This document shows positions 45,178 through 53,332 of a DNA stretch of 64,000 bases, one piece after another. The translations under genes and the position numbers were made by a program. The DNA lies in contig NZ_CP142362.1 of NCBI RefSeq assembly GCF_035918395.1, forward strand, positions 2,951,501 to 3,015,500, in the 5' to 3' direction. Within the stretch, counting starts at the first letter, position 1. Every line of letters starts with the position of its first letter. Origin of the DNA: Mycolicibacterium sp. ND9-15. Lineage in GTDB: Bacteria > Actinomycetota > Actinomycetes > Mycobacteriales > Mycobacteriaceae. The notes below the pieces were generated by a model that saw nothing but the letters and a program-made list of their open reading frames with translations, was not told where the DNA came from and did no database searches.

Positions 45178-46457
45178 AGGCAGCGCCATCCGACGAATCG
45201 GTCCCGCATTGGCGAGTGCCGAAGGTGCTGCTCAATGCGGCGGTACGGTCGTCGACTCTGCTGGGCCACGACCTGATCAACCGTTACCGCGCGGAGCGCT
45301 TCCAACTGTTCGTCGGCGGTCATCTCGCGCTCTGGGCGGGCTTCGGCGGCGTACTGCCACTGTTGGAGTACGTCTGGATACTGCGGTCGTACTGGTACCT
45401 GATTCTGGCCGCGATCGGCATCACGCACTGTTTCGCGTTGTCCTTCGCGCTGCGCCTGGCTCAACACAAGCGCTACGAAGACTCGATCACGTTGATGTGC
45501 GTCGCGACCTGGATCACCACCTCGCTCGTGACGTTCGTATCACCGCCTCTTCTGCCGGCGATGGCCCTGATCGCTCTGGTGCCGGTCGTTTTCGCCGAAC
45601 CGTACGTCCGATGGCAGCGCGGGCTGGCTTTCACCGTGCTGACGGCGGGATGCCTGCTGGCGATGACCGCACTGGCGCGATTCACTCAGATCTCGGACGC
45701 GGTAGCCCAAACGCCTCGTTGGGTGGAGACGACGTTCATCGTCGTCGCCGTGCCGCTCAACGCGTTTCACCTTTTGGTCATCGTGTGGAACAACGCCGCG
45801 GCGCTGCGGACCTTTCAAATGCGGCTCGCCGAACGCGCCGCCGAACTGGCCGCCTCGCGGACCCGCCTGATCGCCGCGGCCGACGAGGAACGTCGTCGCC
45901 TCGAACGCGACCTGCACGACGGCGCTCAGCAACACCTCGTCGCGCTGTCGGTACTCATCGGGCTCGCGCGCAGCGCCGAGCACGGCGAAGACCGGTCGCT
46001 GCTCGCCGAGGCGTCCGAACTCCTGAACGTCTCGATCGCCGAGATTCGCCGGCTAGCCCATGGCATTTACCCTCCGCTGCTGGTCAGTGGTGGTTTGAGC
46101 GAGGCGTTGCCGACGCTGGGCGCCCACGCCGCGGTTCCGGTCCGGTTCGACATACGGGGACTGGACCGCTATCCGGCGCCGACCGAGGCGGCCCTCTATT
46201 ACTGCTGCAGCGAAGCGCTGCAGAACGCGGCCAAACACGGCGGGCCCGACACCACGGTGACCGTCACCGCCCGTGCCGACGATCGGGTGATCACGCTCGT
46301 GATCAGTGACACCGGGCGTGGATTCGAGTCCGCGGCGATCGGCATGGGGCTGACGAATATGCGGGACCGTCTCTCGGCGATCGGCGGCACACTCTCGATC
46401 GACACGGCACCGGGACGGGGCACCCGCATCATCGCCACGGCCGGCACCTCTGACTGA
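45159..46457 (+). CDS. NarL-type sensor histidine kinase
   Basis: This encodes 432 residues. The N-terminal half (about residues 48-205) has five or six membrane segments with almost no periplasmic loops, so it may sense a membrane or cytosolic signal. The HisKA_3 box is LERDLHDGAQQHL with His253; the HATPase has SEALQNAAKHGG (N box) and ISDTGRGFESAAIGMGL. It is the kinase for the two upstream regulators by adjacency. The start ATG overlaps the receiver-only gene. Confidence 0.9.
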   Translation: MADSGLKAAPSDESVPHWRVPKVLLNAAVRSSTLLGHDLINRYRAERFQLFVGGHLALWAGFGGVLPLLEYVWILRSYWYLILAAIGITHCFALSFALRLAQHKRYEDSITLMCVATWITTSLVTFVSPPLLPAMALIALVPVVFAEPYVRWQRGLAFTVLTAGCLLAMTALARFTQISDAVAQTPRWVETTFIVVAVPLNAFHLLVIVWNNAAALRTFQMRLAERAAELAASRTRLIAAADEERRRLERDLHDGAQQHLVALSVLIGLARSAEHGEDRSLLAEASELLNVSIAEIRRLAHGIYPPLLVSGGLSEALPTLGAHAAVPVRFDIRGLDRYPAPTEAALYYCCSEALQNAAKHGGPDTTVTVTARADDRVITLVISDTGRGFESAAIGMGLTNMRDRLSAIGGTLSIDTAPGRGTRIIATAGTSD

Positions 46458-46588
46458 CTCTGCCGGGGGGGTACGCACCACAGCCAACTGTGTTGCGCGC
46501 ACTGTATTCGTGCAAACCTGGGCGCAGCAGGATGGATCTCGTCATCGAAAGACTCTGAACGCAGGTTCTTCGAGGAGCGGGGACCCCA

Positions 46589-47260
46589 ATGTCGGTATCA
46601 ACGCTGGATTTTCGCGACGAGCCCGAGCGCACCGCCTTGCCGGAGGGGACCGTGACGCTACTGCTCGCCGACGTTGAGGGCTCCACGAGGTTGTGGGAGA
46701 GCCAGCCTGACGTGATGGCGGCGGCACTGGAGGCGATGGATCGCGTGCTCGTCAGCCTGGTGAAAGCCCACGACGGTGTCTGCCCGGTCGAGCAGGGCGA
46801 GGGCGACAGCTTTGTGGTGGCGTTCACGCGGGCCGGCGATGCGGTGGCGTGCGCGCTGGCTCTGCAGCAGACTGTGTCGTCACCCATTCGCCTGCGGATC
46901 GGCGTGCATACCGGCGAAGTTCGGCTGCGGGATCAAGGCAAGTACATGGGGCCGACGATCAACCGTGCCGCCCGCCTGCGCGAGCTGGGGCACGGGGGCC
47001 AAACACTTCTGTCCGGTACCACAAGCGATCTGGTTCGGGGCCTGCTGCCCGAGCAGGCGTGGTTGATCGACTTCGGCCGCTATTCGCTTCGAGACCTGTC
47101 GTGCCCGGAGCAGGTGACCCAGTTGTGTCATCCCGATCTGCGCAACGAATTCCCCTCGCTGCGATGCGGTGTCACGCGCGGAGGCCGCAAAGCCGGCCGT
47201 GTTCGCCGGCTCCGCGATGTGGGTCGCGTGCTCGCCGCACTGACCACGGACGTCTGGTGA
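46589..47260 (+). CDS. Stand-alone class III adenylyl/guanylyl cyclase
   Basis: This encodes 223 residues with GAGGAGCGGGG before the ATG. A cyclase homology domain occupies residues 20-180: metal-binding Asp28 (LLLADVEGSTRLWE) and Asp73 (EGDSFVVAF), transition-state Asn125 and Arg129 (GPTINRAARL). Unlike the two fusions at 9-12 kb it keeps the canonical Asn. It resembles the cyclase domain of Rv0891c and the Rv2488c/Rv1358 LuxR fusions, but here no HTH or ATPase is attached. The C-terminal tail is basic. There is no membrane segment. Confidence 0.9.
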   Translation: MSVSTLDFRDEPERTALPEGTVTLLLADVEGSTRLWESQPDVMAAALEAMDRVLVSLVKAHDGVCPVEQGEGDSFVVAFTRAGDAVACALALQQTVSSPIRLRIGVHTGEVRLRDQGKYMGPTINRAARLRELGHGGQTLLSGTTSDLVRGLLPEQAWLIDFGRYSLRDLSCPEQVTQLCHPDLRNEFPSLRCGVTRGGRKAGRVRRLRDVGRVLAALTTDVW

Positions 47261-47385
47261 CCGCGGTTAAGTACTTTCGTGCAGATAACCGGATAAATCG
47301 CAGTGGTGCGCTACCGAGATCATCACACTGCGGGCGGGCGACAATTCCCTTGGCAGATCACGAGGTGGAGGCCTGGGAGGACCGC

Positions 47386-48720
47386 ATGACCAACACCGTC
47401 GCCGACCCGTGCGCAGCACCGACGTCAAGCCGGTCGAAGCCGCCATCAGTGCGCTCATCCAAGCTCGTGCAGGGTGTTGGCTTCGCCTTCTTCCGCCGCA
47501 GGGCGATGCGGCACTGGATCAAGCGGCACGGCCGCATCTTCGAAATCAACGTGCCATTCTTCGGGCGATCCGTCGTGATTTCCAACCCGGCGCTGGTGAG
47601 GTCGGTGTGCACGGCGAGCGCCGAACAGCTCAGCAACGTGCAGCCGAACATGAGCAACTTGTTCGGGCCGGGATCGATCTTCGCCCTCGACGGCAGCGGG
47701 CACCGCGACCGGCGCCGGCTGCTGGCACCGGCCTTTCACGGCCAAAGCCTCAAGAACTACGAGAAGGTAATCCAGGCCGAGACATTGCGGGAAATCGCGA
47801 ATTGGCCTGAGGGCAGCGAGTTCCGGATTCTGGAACCGATGAACAGGATCACATTGAACGTGATCTTGCGGGCCGTCTTCGGCGCTGAGGGGCGCGAATT
47901 CGAGACACTACGCGAGATCGTCCCGCCCTACATGAAACTCGGACAACTGCTGGCGTTCGCCCCGCCGCCACCGGCCTGGATTCGACGTCTCACTCCCTGG
48001 TCCCGGCTCGACCGGTTGCGCAGGGAATTCGACCGGATCGTGTTCACACTGATGGACGCGGCCGATGCCGATCCGGATCTCGACGAGCGCACGGACGTTT
48101 TGGCCCTGTTGGTGCGCAGCACGCACAACGATGAAGCCGGTATGTCGCGGCTGGACATCTGTGACGAACTGCTGGCTTTCGTCTGTGCGGGTCATGAAAC
48201 CACCGCGTCGGCATTGGCGTGGGCGTTCGAGCGCTTGCGCCGCCACCCGGCTGTACTGGCCGAACTGACGAGAGAGGTCGACGCGGGCGGCAGCAAGTTT
48301 CGTCATGCCACGATCGCGGAGTTGCTGCGGGTCCGCACAGTCCTCGACGTGTTCGGGCGCCGGGTCAGTTCGGCGGACTTCGGACCCTTCGAATGGCAGA
48401 TCCCGCGCGATCGTACGGTGCTCGTGCGCATCGCCGATGTTCACGAGAATCCGGAGATCTTCTCCGACCCAGAGCTATTCGATCCGTATCGCTTCTACGA
48501 CAGGAAGCCGGGCACGACCGATTGGGTGGCGTTCGGTGGCGGCGCGCGGCGGTGCATCGGCGCCGGCTTCGCGATCACCGAGATGGATATGGTGCTGCGG
48601 ACGGTGTTGGAGAACTTCCGGATCCAGACCGATGCCGCCGCCGATGAGAAGTCGCATTTCCGGGGCGTCGCCCACACCCCGAAGTTGGGCGGTCTCGTTG
48701 CGGTGAACCGCAGAAGGTAG
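47386..48720 (+). CDS. Cytochrome P450, CYP135/CYP138-like
   Basis: This encodes 444 residues from the ATG at 47386, with GGGAGG just upstream; the frame is open for hundreds of bases upstream but non-coding in character. I-helix motif AGHETTASALAWAFE, ExxR in ELLR, and heme loop FGGGARRCIGAG with Cys390. The overall form (GPGSIFALDGSGHRDRRRLLAPAFH) belongs to the class of mycobacterial CYP132/135/138 proteins. Six bp separate it from the acyltransferase gene, so the pair is likely one operon. Confidence 0.92.
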   Translation: MTNTVADPCAAPTSSRSKPPSVRSSKLVQGVGFAFFRRRAMRHWIKRHGRIFEINVPFFGRSVVISNPALVRSVCTASAEQLSNVQPNMSNLFGPGSIFALDGSGHRDRRRLLAPAFHGQSLKNYEKVIQAETLREIANWPEGSEFRILEPMNRITLNVILRAVFGAEGREFETLREIVPPYMKLGQLLAFAPPPPAWIRRLTPWSRLDRLRREFDRIVFTLMDAADADPDLDERTDVLALLVRSTHNDEAGMSRLDICDELLAFVCAGHETTASALAWAFERLRRHPAVLAELTREVDAGGSKFRHATIAELLRVRTVLDVFGRRVSSADFGPFEWQIPRDRTVLVRIADVHENPEIFSDPELFDPYRFYDRKPGTTDWVAFGGGARRCIGAGFAITEMDMVLRTVLENFRIQTDAAADEKSHFRGVAHTPKLGGLVAVNRRR

Positions 48721-48725
48721 CCATC

Positions 48726-50018
48726 ATGCCGACCCAGCTGATCAAACCGATGCACGTTCAACGGTTCGAAATCCTCTGCAATGTCGGGGATGCCATCGTG
48801 GCGAACCTGGCGATGAACATCGTCTTCTTCTTTGAGCGCGATCTCGACACAGTGGTACTCAGGCGCGCATTCGCCCGGGCCCTGACGAATCTTCCGATCT
48901 TCGCGGCGCGAATGGCCACGGGGGGCGGCCCGATGCGAATCCGGTGTCGTGGGCAGGGCGTACCTCTGACGTCGGTAGCGTCCGAGCGCACGCTCCGTGA
49001 GGCCATCTGTTCGGTGTGGGAGGACAAGGGGTCATGGCTCGTCGATGCGGTGAACGGTGTCACCGCGCGTTGGGGGCTGAGCCCGTTGTGCAAGGTCCGC
49101 GTCACGCATCTTGCAGACGACGCCACCGCGATCGGTTTCTCCTGGCACCACGCGGTCGGCGACATGCAGACGCTGATGCACTTCATGAACGCGTGGTCGG
49201 CCGCCGCCACCGGGAAGGTGCTCGCCGAGCCGTTGATCGTGGCAGACCGCGCCGCCTATCTCGACGAGCATCTGCCCGCCGACGGTGCGCGGGAGCCCGG
49301 CGTGCGGTGCCTCCGGTTCACAGAAATCGTGCGCGGTGCGCGGTATCTGGCACGGGAGGCGCGAAAGCAGCGCACCCTGAGCGTCTGTTTCGGAGATGAC
49401 GAGATTGTCCGCATGCGCGAGGCCTACGGGAGCCGGATGCGCTTGTCGGCGAACGATGTTGTTTGCGCGCATATCTGCGAAGCTCTCATGAATGCGGATG
49501 AGGGGGTGGCTCGTCGTACGCTCGCAATCGTCGTGAACGCGCGGACTCGTTGCGGTCTCGACCCTATGCTCGTCGGCAATATCATCACGACACTGAATCT
49601 CGAGCTGAGGCGCGGAGAGCCGGCAACGTCGATTGCCGAACGCATCCGCCACAACGTCGACCATTTCGCCGACCAGCATTGCGACATGCGCGCCAACCAA
49701 CGGTTCCTCGACGCGGGCGGTAGGTGGCGGGCCGCTCGCTGTGTGACGGCCGCGTTCAGTCCGGTCGCCTGGAATCCGATTGTGACGAACCTGAGCAGCT
49801 TCGGGGTTTACCGCCTTCAGTTCGAGGACACCTTCACGTCCTACTGCACGGTATTGATGACATTACCCGTCGCAGGGAGCGCAACCTTGATGGAAGGGGC
49901 GCACGGCAGCGGACTTGTCTTTCGAATGGCATTGCCACTCAAAGATTTCCAGGTCATGTCCGCGCCCGCGGTTCGCGAATACATGCACCGGTTCCGGTGC
50001 TCCACCGCTGCATCGTGA
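48726..50018 (+). CDS. BAHD-like acyltransferase
   Basis: This encodes 430 residues. The catalytic motif HHAVGD (His141-His142...Asp146) matches HxxxD of the acyl-CoA acyltransferase superfamily; NARTRCGLDPMLVGNIITT and the later SFGVYRLQFED resemble the second BAHD block and the DFGWG-loop neighbourhood of the plant/fungal BAHD family. It is distinct from WS/DGAT (HHALADG at 25.9-27.3 kb). Coupled to the P450 it should O- or N-acylate a hydroxylated small molecule, which is inference. Membrane segments are absent. Confidence 0.75.
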   Translation: MPTQLIKPMHVQRFEILCNVGDAIVANLAMNIVFFFERDLDTVVLRRAFARALTNLPIFAARMATGGGPMRIRCRGQGVPLTSVASERTLREAICSVWEDKGSWLVDAVNGVTARWGLSPLCKVRVTHLADDATAIGFSWHHAVGDMQTLMHFMNAWSAAATGKVLAEPLIVADRAAYLDEHLPADGAREPGVRCLRFTEIVRGARYLAREARKQRTLSVCFGDDEIVRMREAYGSRMRLSANDVVCAHICEALMNADEGVARRTLAIVVNARTRCGLDPMLVGNIITTLNLELRRGEPATSIAERIRHNVDHFADQHCDMRANQRFLDAGGRWRAARCVTAAFSPVAWNPIVTNLSSFGVYRLQFEDTFTSYCTVLMTLPVAGSATLMEGAHGSGLVFRMALPLKDFQVMSAPAVREYMHRFRCSTAAS

Positions 50019-50054
50019 GGTTCACGACCGCGAACGTCGGATCGGACCTGGAGC

Positions 50055-52010
50055 CTAGTGGGGCACTCGGTTGCGAATCACCCGCTCGAGTGCACGAATG
50101 TCGGATTCGATCTGCCGCGACAGCCAGTACACCAGGACGAACCCGGTGATCCCCCCGATACACAGCACTCGGATCGGCACGATGACTTCGGCGATCTCGG
50201 CGGGGGTCAGGAGTGTCACGGCGACGACGCCGAGCAACGGCACGGAGGCCGCGATCGCCAGATACCGTGAGAGTCGACGGCTGAGCGCTCCTAGCTGATC
50301 GGCTTCCCGCGGGTTCGTCTGCCCGTGCGCCACGAGTTCCGGATAGACACTGCGCACGATGTAAAACGTCAACAGAAAGAACGGATACGCGATCGCGATT
50401 GCGCCACAGATCGTCAGTGACCCGAAGAAATGGATCGCAGACCTACCGGGGATTCCACCCGCGACGAACTGCATGGTGAGCGGGAAGGTCAGCCCGGCCA
50501 GCAACCATAAGCCGAACACGACGAACACCACCCGATCAGGCGTGACGAGACAATCGTGACGCGCTTGGGCCAAGGCTTCTGCGGACGGAGCGGGCCCCTG
50601 CCGCAGGCGTCGCGGGACCAGGATTACACGACGGCACCAATAGAGCAGCAGCGCGCTGCCGAGCGGAAAGAAAACCACATTGACCAGTGCGGTGATTAGC
50701 ATGAAACGGCTCTGGGCCTGCTCGGAGAGCTGGCTGACGATGAGCAGTCGATTGTGTTGGATGTTGTACATGCTGGCGAGCAGGTTGGGAATGATGATGG
50801 CCAGCAGCGCAATTGGCAGGACGAACGGCCGCAGCCGCAGCCGCCAGCTTCGTGCCGGCGGATCCACCAGGTCACGAGCGTGCGGATCAAGGCACAGCTG
50901 GAGTTGCTCGGCGAGTTCGGCGCCCGAGTCCCAGCGCTGTTCGCGATCGGCGCTCAATGCCTTCAGCAGAACTCTCCGCAGCGCCGGCGGACAGTTCTCC
51001 GGTAGCGCGGAAACGGCTGCCGGCGAGACCCCTTGTGCGCGGGTGGCCAGCATCAGCTCGAGCGCTGTGGTGTCGCCGATCGGCCCGGCCCCGTTCGCCC
51101 GAGCGGCTTGCGCCGCGGAATCATCGAACGGTTTGCAGCCGGTCAGTAGCTCCCACAGCACGACCGCGAGGGAGTAGATGTCGCTGCGGGCATCGAGGTT
51201 CGCCATATCTCGCGTGTGCCCGGGCTGACAAGCGACGAGTTGCTCGGGAGACATGTAGGACAGTGAGCCGCCGAAGTATTCGAACGGGCTTGCGCCCGCT
51301 ACGTTGCGGCCGAAGCTGATGTTGAAGTCCGCGAGTTTGGGGGTGCCATTGGGCGCGAGGAGGACGTTCGCCAGCTTGATGTCGCGGTGCAGGACGCCCC
51401 GTGAATTGGCATAGTGCAACGCTTCGGCCAGTCGTTTCCCCAGCCAAGCAACGGTGTCGGGCCAGGGCAGGGAGGCGAGCTCAGCGCGTGTGGACGACTC
51501 GGTGGGCCGGATCTCGCCGCGCGCCTCCAGTGCGTCGTCCACCGCGTCAAGCAACGCTTGACCGGTTTCGGGTGGCCGCTCTGCGCGATGAATCGCTTGG
51601 ACAAGGTCGAGCAGCGTTCCGCCGGGCAGATACTGCATGTAGAGCAGTCGCCAGTCACGATCGCGCAGAATCCGCTGGTCGAAGACGCGCACGATGTAGT
51701 CGTGGTCGAGTTGGGCCAGGGTCTGCGGTTCATAGCCTCGGTTCGCGGATATCTTCACCGCCACCAGCCGTTGCAGTGACCGTTGCCGGGCCAGGAAAAC
51801 TCGCGCGAATGCGCCGCTGCCGAGCTCGATGAGCAGATCGAAGTCGTCGAGCCGCTGCCCGACATCGATCTGGGCGAGGCGGGTGGACGGGCTGACGGCG
51901 GCGAACGATGGTTCGAATGATCCGGTGCGGATTGCGGTTCCGTCGGCAGTGTCCGTGGGCGCTTGAGTGCGCGTGAACTCGGCGGGGTAGTCGGCGGTCG
52001 GGTCAGTCAT
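50055..52010 (-). CDS. Transmembrane serine/threonine protein kinase with polytopic C-terminus
   Basis: This encodes 651 residues from the ATG at 52010 (an upstream start is 7 codons longer). The kinase domain (about residues 57-330) has the glycine loop LGSGAFARV, Lys86, HRD at 208-210 with KxxN, and a DFN (228-230) where DFG is usual. APE-like YMSPEQ and later HRDs follow. After it come about six membrane segments in two clusters (about 370-420 and 480-640). Most mycobacterial Pkn have a single anchor and an external sensor, so this architecture is unusual. Confidence 0.88.
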   Translation of the reverse strand: MTDPTADYPAEFTRTQAPTDTADGTAIRTGSFEPSFAAVSPSTRLAQIDVGQRLDDFDLLIELGSGAFARVFLARQRSLQRLVAVKISANRGYEPQTLAQLDHDYIVRVFDQRILRDRDWRLLYMQYLPGGTLLDLVQAIHRAERPPETGQALLDAVDDALEARGEIRPTESSTRAELASLPWPDTVAWLGKRLAEALHYANSRGVLHRDIKLANVLLAPNGTPKLADFNISFGRNVAGASPFEYFGGSLSYMSPEQLVACQPGHTRDMANLDARSDIYSLAVVLWELLTGCKPFDDSAAQAARANGAGPIGDTTALELMLATRAQGVSPAAVSALPENCPPALRRVLLKALSADREQRWDSGAELAEQLQLCLDPHARDLVDPPARSWRLRLRPFVLPIALLAIIIPNLLASMYNIQHNRLLIVSQLSEQAQSRFMLITALVNVVFFPLGSALLLYWCRRVILVPRRLRQGPAPSAEALAQARHDCLVTPDRVVFVVFGLWLLAGLTFPLTMQFVAGGIPGRSAIHFFGSLTICGAIAIAYPFFLLTFYIVRSVYPELVAHGQTNPREADQLGALSRRLSRYLAIAASVPLLGVVAVTLLTPAEIAEVIVPIRVLCIGGITGFVLVYWLSRQIESDIRALERVIRNRVPH

Positions 52011-52125
52011 GGCAACCTCGTTCCAGGTCACCTAGATGGTAGCTGCGGTACCCCTGGCCTGGGAGTTCTTCGCCCAACGCCTGCGCAGACAGCGCCTGAC
52101 GCGCATTACTGCAGTCGGCTCGTCA

Positions 52126-52200
52126 TGGAGCCTCCTATCGGGATTGAACCGATGACATCCCGCTTACAAGGCGGGTGCTCTACCACTGAGCTAAGGAGGC
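52126..52200 (-). tRNA. tRNA-Thr (TGT anticodon)
   Basis: The reverse strand folds into a full cloverleaf: acceptor GCCTCCT/AGGAGGC, anticodon stem CCCGC/GCGGG with loop CTTGTAA (anticodon TGT, decoding ACA), and TGTCATCGGTTCAATCCCGAT in the T arm region. Discriminator T at 52129 and a genome-encoded CCA at 52126-52128 complete it. A -10-like GATAAACT lies at 52211-52218 on the same strand. Confidence 0.95.
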
Positions 52201-52249
52201 CTGAGGGCCCGAGTTTATCGGCTCGTCGGTTCGGGGAACCCCGCTGCCC

Positions 52250-52408
52250 GTGACTGTCAGGGACGGTCTTCTCAGCGACGTCGACGACTACGTGCGCATG
52301 CTGCGCGGCGCCGCGGTCCTGCTCCTGCAGGAGTGGCGGCCCGAGGATCAACCGCCGAGCCCGGAAAGCGTCTCAGCGGCGATCCAGAACCTCGAAGCGG
52401 ACGCCTGA
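52250..52408 (+). CDS. Small hypothetical protein
   Basis: This encodes 52 residues from a GTG, starting MTVRDGLLSDVDDYVRMLRG and ending SAAIQNLEADA. Third positions are nearly all G/C, as in neighbouring genes, which supports coding. It is helical and acidic, without signal or membrane segment. It lies head-to-head with the tRNA promoter and converges within 2 bp of the decapeptide-repeat gene stop. No family is recognised. Confidence 0.45.
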   Translation: MTVRDGLLSDVDDYVRMLRGAAVLLLQEWRPEDQPPSPESVSAAIQNLEADA

Positions 52409-52410
52409 CC

Positions 52411-53235
52411 TCATTCCTCGACGTCGACGATCCGTTGCGACGTCACGGTCCGCGAGGCCGATCGTGCGCGCGGCCGTCGGCCCGGCAGCGGAATCCGGTC
52501 GGCGATACTGCTCAGCGGGTTCACTACCTGGCTCAACGTCACGACGGCATCGTGCAGCGCGTCGATCGTCGGCGCCAGCGCCTCGAGTCCCGGAGCCAAC
52601 CGGTTGAGGGTGTCGGCGACGTCGGCCAGTTTGAGCAGCGGCCCGTTCGGATCCGTCAGCGTGTCCAACAACCCGCCCTCGGCGAGCAGTCGGTCGGCAA
52701 CCCCGTCCTCGCGCAGCACCCGTTCGACCAGTCCGTCGTTGGCCAGCAGTTGGTCCGCCAGTCCCCCCGGCGCGATGACCCGCGACAAGGCGCCGTCGTC
52801 GGTCGTCATCCGGTCCACCAGACCGCCCTCGGCCATCACCTGGTCCACCAAGCCACCGGGCTCCACGGCCCGCGCTACCGCACCGTTCTCCGCAGTCATC
52901 CGGTCCAGCAGTCCGCCCTCGCTGGTCAGCTGATCGACCAGCCCGCCCGGTCGCAGCAGTCGGTCGAGCGGGCCGTTCGGCGCCAGTGCCCGGCCCAGCG
53001 GGGCGTCGTCGTCCATCAGCCTGGCCAGCCGGTTCGCCCGGTCGACGGCGTCGTTGAGGCCCAGCATGGTGGCCAGAGACGCCGAGCCGGCGCCGCCCTC
53101 GGCGGCTTCGCCGAGCGTCCGCTGCGCCAGGGTCACCGCGCCCGTGGCCATGGCAAGCCCCGCGTCGGCGACGGCCAGCGCGGTCCGTGCCGGAGCGGTG
53201 GCGATATCGGTCAGGGCTTTGCCGAAGTTCATCAC
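52411..53235 (-). CDS. Decapeptide-repeat hypothetical protein divergent from phoP
   Basis: This encodes 274 residues, beginning MMNFGKALTDIATAPARTAL. An N-terminal helical segment (1-78) is followed by twelve consecutive ten-residue repeats (79-198), consensus LxDRLxxxGG, as in PLDRLLRPGG, LVDQLTSEGG, LLDRMTAENG and LADQLLANDG. A three-repeat superunit of 30 residues is also visible, as LVDQ-, LLDR- and AVAR-type units recur in order. A helical segment with VADTLNRL and a basic tail (RRPRARS) follow. It is divergent from phoP, the same position as Rv0756c in M. tuberculosis. The role is unknown; a repeat-built fibrous or binding protein is plausible. Confidence 0.75.
   Translation of the reverse strand: MMNFGKALTDIATAPARTALAVADAGLAMATGAVTLAQRTLGEAAEGGAGSASLATMLGLNDAVDRANRLARLMDDDAPLGRALAPNGPLDRLLRPGGLVDQLTSEGGLLDRMTAENGAVARAVEPGGLVDQVMAEGGLVDRMTTDDGALSRVIAPGGLADQLLANDGLVERVLREDGVADRLLAEGGLLDTLTDPNGPLLKLADVADTLNRLAPGLEALAPTIDALHDAVVTLSQVVNPLSSIADRIPLPGRRPRARSASRTVTSQRIVDVEE
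52642..53001 (-). repeat. Twelve 30-bp tandem repeats encoding decapeptides
   Basis: The region encodes exactly twelve 10-residue units without insertion or deletion (residues 79-198 of the gene). The DNA repeats are degenerate, so conservation acts on the protein. The period of 10 residues with Gly-Gly at the end of units suggests alternating helix and turn. Confidence 0.8.
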
Positions 53236-53264
53236 TCCAGTCTATGGACACTGCAAACTGAAAC

Positions 53265-53282
53265 TCACAGGAAGCACACAGC
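53265..53282 (+). promoter_or_regulatory. PhoP box in the phoP promoter
   Basis: TCACAGG-AAGC-ACACAGC reads as two 7-bp direct repeats with a 4-bp spacer, agreeing with the mycobacterial PhoP pattern T(G/C)ACAGC-N4-T(G/C)ACAGC at 6 of 7 positions in each half. A further half-site TCACAGT lies at 53314-53320. Autoregulation of phoPR is expected from the site's position between the decapeptide gene and phoP. Confidence 0.6.
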
Positions 53283-53332
53283 CGACTTGCAGGAACATAG
53301 CCAGCGAAGAGATTCACAGTGATTAGGTGGCC

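Noticed and set aside
46849..47385. Long N-terminal extension of the P450
   Set aside because: It overlaps the cyclase gene in another frame; the ATG at 47386 has a good ribosome-binding site and begins the P450 fold.
51963..52253. Forward frame with MEPPIGIEPMTSRLQGG
   Set aside because: This peptide is the known artefact of translating the antisense strand of a tRNA gene; the tRNA-Thr lies at 52126-52200.
52642..53001. CRISPR-like tandem repeat
   Set aside because: The units are in-frame 30-bp degenerate codon repeats with no spacers of uniform length; a protein repeat explains them.
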